From Hungatella sp. UBA7603 (lineage in GTDB: Bacteria; Bacillota; Clostridia; Lachnospirales; Lachnospiraceae), in assembly GCA_002478865.1 (NCBI GenBank), contig DLJZ01000029.1, positions 1 to 64,000 of the forward strand: 64,000 nucleotides of DNA, given 5' to 3'. Shown piece by piece: positions 61,790 to 64,000 of the stretch. Position 1 is the stretch's first letter; each line of letters begins with the position of its first letter. Made by a program: the position numbers and the translations under genes. The notes beneath the pieces were generated by a model. The model worked only from the letters and a program-made list of their open reading frames with translations. It had not been told where the DNA came from and made no database searches.

Positions 61790-62135
61790 TTACTTACCTC
61801 CATAGGTTAGCATGCTTTACAATTCTCTTACCAATATGTTTTTTGTATTTTTCATCAATCCACAGTTGTATGTAATAACTATACTCCCAAATGGATTAAT
61901 ATCTACCTCAATCTCTTTTATATATAAAATTAGCCTAAATATTAGTCAATGCATTGACAATACGAAGTGTGCGGTTGTATGATACATATGTCAATATATT
62001 GTCTAATCTGTTTTTTTAGTTTCCGGAAATAATGCAACTAATATAATGTGCCTATTTAAGATTATGTAGAACCTATTCTAGAAAGGAAACGTATAGTGAT
62101 AAAACCATTTGTACTCATTATACAAGGAAAATAAC
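61790..62135. other. Divergent intergenic region with regulatory palindromes
   Basis: It holds the promoter and two palindromes of the thioesterase gene, listed separately, and the AT-rich upstream region of the methyltransferase gene. No gene is seen. Confidence 0.4.
61945..62001 (+). promoter_or_regulatory. Promoter framed by two palindromes (MarR-type operator)
   Basis: The promoter is TTGACA (61954-61959), 18-nt spacer, TATGAT (61978-61983). The perfect 14-bp palindrome GTCAATGCATTGAC (61945-61958) covers the -35 box; CAATATATTG (61992-62001) sits at the predicted start site. Both share CAAT-ATTG arms, as MarR-family operators do. The linked MarR gene at 63511 is the likely repressor. 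Confidence 0.7.
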
Positions 62136-63413
62136 ATGAAGATTGAAATCAAAAACCAGGAAGCTTTTGTAGATGAAAAAATACATATTAAAATTTCCGA
62201 ACTAAGCCCCCTAAGCCATCTAAAAATAACCTTTCATATGGAATTACCTTGGTGCTCAGGCGAATTATTTTCCTCTTACGCTATATTTCAGCCAGATGAC
62301 AAGGGAGAAGTAGATTTAGAACATGCCTCACCTATCGAAGGTACTTATGAAAACGCCAATTCTATTGGTTTACTTTACTCTCTAAGACTTACAACCTCCT
62401 ATGGTAAAAATATTGCAGAAAATATTAATATTGAAAATCCCATTTTAATAAAAATCTCTTTTGAAACGTCATCGGATCAGCGTGAATTAACCTTAAAACG
62501 CTTTTTTAAATCAAAAGATATTGTAGTTAAAAAAATAAACCACACCTTTACAGGGCAACTTTTTTACAAAGAACACTCAAGACGTAAAACCATTCTAATG
62601 CTTGGAGGCTCTGATGGAAACTTGGATAGTTTATCTTTGATGGCAGGTCCTCTGGCTTCCAGAGGTTTTAACGTTCTTACGGTCTCTTATTTTGGCACCA
62701 TAAATTTGCCTGAAAAATTGGAAGAGGTCCCATTAGAATATTTCGAAAAAATATTTGATTGGATCAAGACAAATGAAAGCACAGAATCAGAAGAAATTTA
62801 TATCCATGGGACATCTAAAGGAGGTGAGCTTGCACTTCTACTAGCTTCCAAATACCCACAGATTAAAAAGGTTGTGGCTGTAGAACCACATGCTTACTGC
62901 TTTCAGGCTTTAAACGGATTAATGATTGGAGCTAATGCATCTTCCTGGTCCTACAAAAGAAAATCGGTTCCATTTATTAAAGTGAGAAATGAAGATTTCT
63001 ATCAAGACCTGAAACTGCAAATAGATAAAGGAGTTCCCTTTGGTTTTTGCAACACCTACAAAAAGTCCTTATTAGCGTCTTTAAACAAAGAAGAAGCCAG
63101 AATTAAAGTTGAAGATTCTAATGCTGATCTTCTTTTAATCTGCGGAGAGGAAGATAACATATGGAACAGCTATGAAGCATGTCAGGAAATAATTAATCAC
63201 CTAAAGAGAACAAACTATAAACATCGTGTGGAACTGCTATCGTATCCTCAGATGGGGCATCCTTTACCGGTGCCATTTATTATTCCTGTCAGTCTCACCA
63301 CTGCTATCCCAATGAATGGAGGTATATTTTCAACAGGAGGAACTCTATTAGGCAATGCGGAAGGACAATACGACTCCTTTCAACGAACCATCAACTTCTT
63401 CCAAGACAAATAA
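62136..63413 (+). CDS. BAAT/acyl-CoA thioesterase family protein
   Basis: A 425-residue protein. The N-terminal ~130 residues match the bile-acid-CoA:amino-acid N-acyltransferase/thioesterase beta-sandwich (ISELSPLSHLKITFHMELPW, a SGELFSSYAIFQPDDKGEVD strand). The C-terminal part is an alpha/beta hydrolase: LMLGGSDGNLDSLSLMAGPL, nucleophile in EIYIHGTSKGGELALLLASK (Ser, not the Cys of BAAT), Asp in LLLICGEEDNIWNSYEA and His in SYPQMGHPLPVPF. Ser suggests thioester hydrolysis rather than acyl transfer. AAGGAAAA precedes the ATG at 62136. It is controlled by the palindromic promoter and followed by a MarR gene. The acyl-CoA substrate is unknown. Confidence 0.85.
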   Translation: MKIEIKNQEAFVDEKIHIKISELSPLSHLKITFHMELPWCSGELFSSYAIFQPDDKGEVDLEHASPIEGTYENANSIGLLYSLRLTTSYGKNIAENINIENPILIKISFETSSDQRELTLKRFFKSKDIVVKKINHTFTGQLFYKEHSRRKTILMLGGSDGNLDSLSLMAGPLASRGFNVLTVSYFGTINLPEKLEEVPLEYFEKIFDWIKTNESTESEEIYIHGTSKGGELALLLASKYPQIKKVVAVEPHAYCFQALNGLMIGANASSWSYKRKSVPFIKVRNEDFYQDLKLQIDKGVPFGFCNTYKKSLLASLNKEEARIKVEDSNADLLLICGEEDNIWNSYEACQEIINHLKRTNYKHRVELLSYPQMGHPLPVPFIIPVSLTTAIPMNGGIFSTGGTLLGNAEGQYDSFQRTINFFQDK

Positions 63414-63424
63414 CAAAGTTAACA

Positions 63425-63453
63425 TTGACCATGATAATGCACTGCTTTATAAT
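63425..63453 (+). promoter_or_regulatory. Promoter of the MarR gene
   Basis: TTGACC (63425-63430), 17-nt spacer and perfect TATAAT (63448-63453), 57 nt before the start codon. A CATTGAT-type half-site lies near 63467-63473. Confidence 0.7.
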
Positions 63454-63510
63454 AATAGATAAATCATTGATACAATCAGTGAATCGAATATTTGGAAGGT
63501 ATTTATTATC

Positions 63511-64000
63511 ATGGACTTTGAAAGAGAGCTTCAATTACTGCACTTAATGGAACAAGTCTTTTCCAGTTTAATTTCCGTTTCAAATAAGCTTCAAGTTACC
63601 GGAGATAGATATAGTAACCCCTTCACCTCAAGGCAATACATGGTACTTTTGGGAATCCTTCATCTACCCAGCGACCAGGCTACTCTCAACAATATTGCGC
63701 AGAAGCTAGGAACCACAAAACAAAACACTGCTCAGATTATCGGCAGTCTTGAGAAAAAGAAATTCCTATCCATTGAACCCAGTTTAAAAGACAAACGGGC
63801 TATTAACGTAGTTATTACAGAATTAGGAATGGATACCTTGAAGCAGACGGGGCAAAACGTTTCTATTGATTTTATGGCAGACACATTCAAAGAATTTACG
63901 TCTGAGGAATTAGAAATATTCTGGAAATTATTAAAGAAACTCTACCGTTTCGATGGAAAAGAGCTTGATGGAATGGAAGAAGATGTAAAGATTCCAAACA
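63511..64000 (+). CDS. MarR-family regulator (cut by the window end)
   Basis: An open frame of 163 residues without a stop before the window end. The winged-helix part has SRQYMVLLGILHLPSDQATL, then NNIAQKLGTTKQNTAQIIGS and LEKKKFLSIEPSLKDKRAIN with a VVITELG wing, the MarR hallmark. GGAAGG lies about 13 nt before the ATG. It follows the thioesterase by 97 bp with its own promoter, and is the natural candidate to bind the palindromes at 61945-62001. MarR proteins usually have about 140-170 residues, so the end is probably just outside. Confidence 0.88.
   Translation, partial: MDFERELQLLHLMEQVFSSLISVSNKLQVTGDRYSNPFTSRQYMVLLGILHLPSDQATLNNIAQKLGTTKQNTAQIIGSLEKKKFLSIEPSLKDKRAINVVITELGMDTLKQTGQNVSIDFMADTFKEFTSEELEIFWKLLKKLYRFDGKELDGMEEDVKIPN

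Overview
The window reads as chromosome of a low-GC Gram-positive anaerobe. Consensus sigma-A promoters, AGGAGG ribosome binding sites, a class 3 fructose-1,6-bisphosphatase, a YesM/YesN-type two-component system and a stand-alone [FeFe]-hydrogenase-like protein point to Clostridia, most likely Lachnospiraceae (Lacrimispora/Lachnoclostridium-like). That placement is inference from gene content. No tRNA, rRNA, CRISPR array, transposase or phage gene was found.

Layout. 1-3.5 kb: the start of a repeat-rich hydrophilic protein, a compact type I toxin-antitoxin locus, two secreted NlpC/P60-SH3 paralogues and a DUF1700 membrane protein. 3.6-9.5 kb: class 3 FBPase, an MBL-fold hydrolase, a cystatin-like small protein, an iron alcohol dehydrogenase and an M23 peptidase. 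9.6-15.3 kb: a complete agmatine deiminase pathway (carbamate kinase, putrescine carbamoyltransferase, antiporter, agmatine deiminase) facing a membrane-bound LuxR regulator. 15.4-28.2 kb: an oligosaccharide locus with two GH94-like phosphorylases, a binding protein, two permeases, a kinase/regulator pair and a cupin; the arrangement suggests uptake and phosphorolysis of beta-1,2-gluco-oligosaccharides. 28.3-36.5 kb: one operon leuB-ilvD-ilvB-serC-serA-DUF1015 joining branched-chain and serine synthesis. 36.8-42.8 kb: UV damage endonuclease and a GldA/F/G-type ABC system with a DUF4340 protein. 42.9-48.6 kb: a six-gene operon (zinc-ribbon/methyltransferase-like protein, dicluster Fe-S protein, GreA, MATE pump, HAD phosphatase, OGG glycosylase).

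48.8-56.4 kb: a TetR-GNAT operon with two matching operators, an [FeFe]-hydrogenase-like protein, an ECF sigma/anti-sigma pair, a C39-like peptidase, a GNAT and a secreted propeller-ricin glycosidase. 56.9-61 kb: an exporter module (ATPase plus two ABC-2 permeases, one broken at a G6 tract) followed by a divergent protein kinase, preceded by a 490-nt leader full of terminator hairpins and short reading frames. 61.1-64 kb: a methyltransferase, a BAAT-family acyl-CoA thioesterase whose promoter is framed by palindromes, and a MarR regulator cut by the window end.

Most genes lie on the minus strand. The last ~7 kb looks more AT-rich than the metabolic core, which would fit accessory DNA, but this was judged by eye only.
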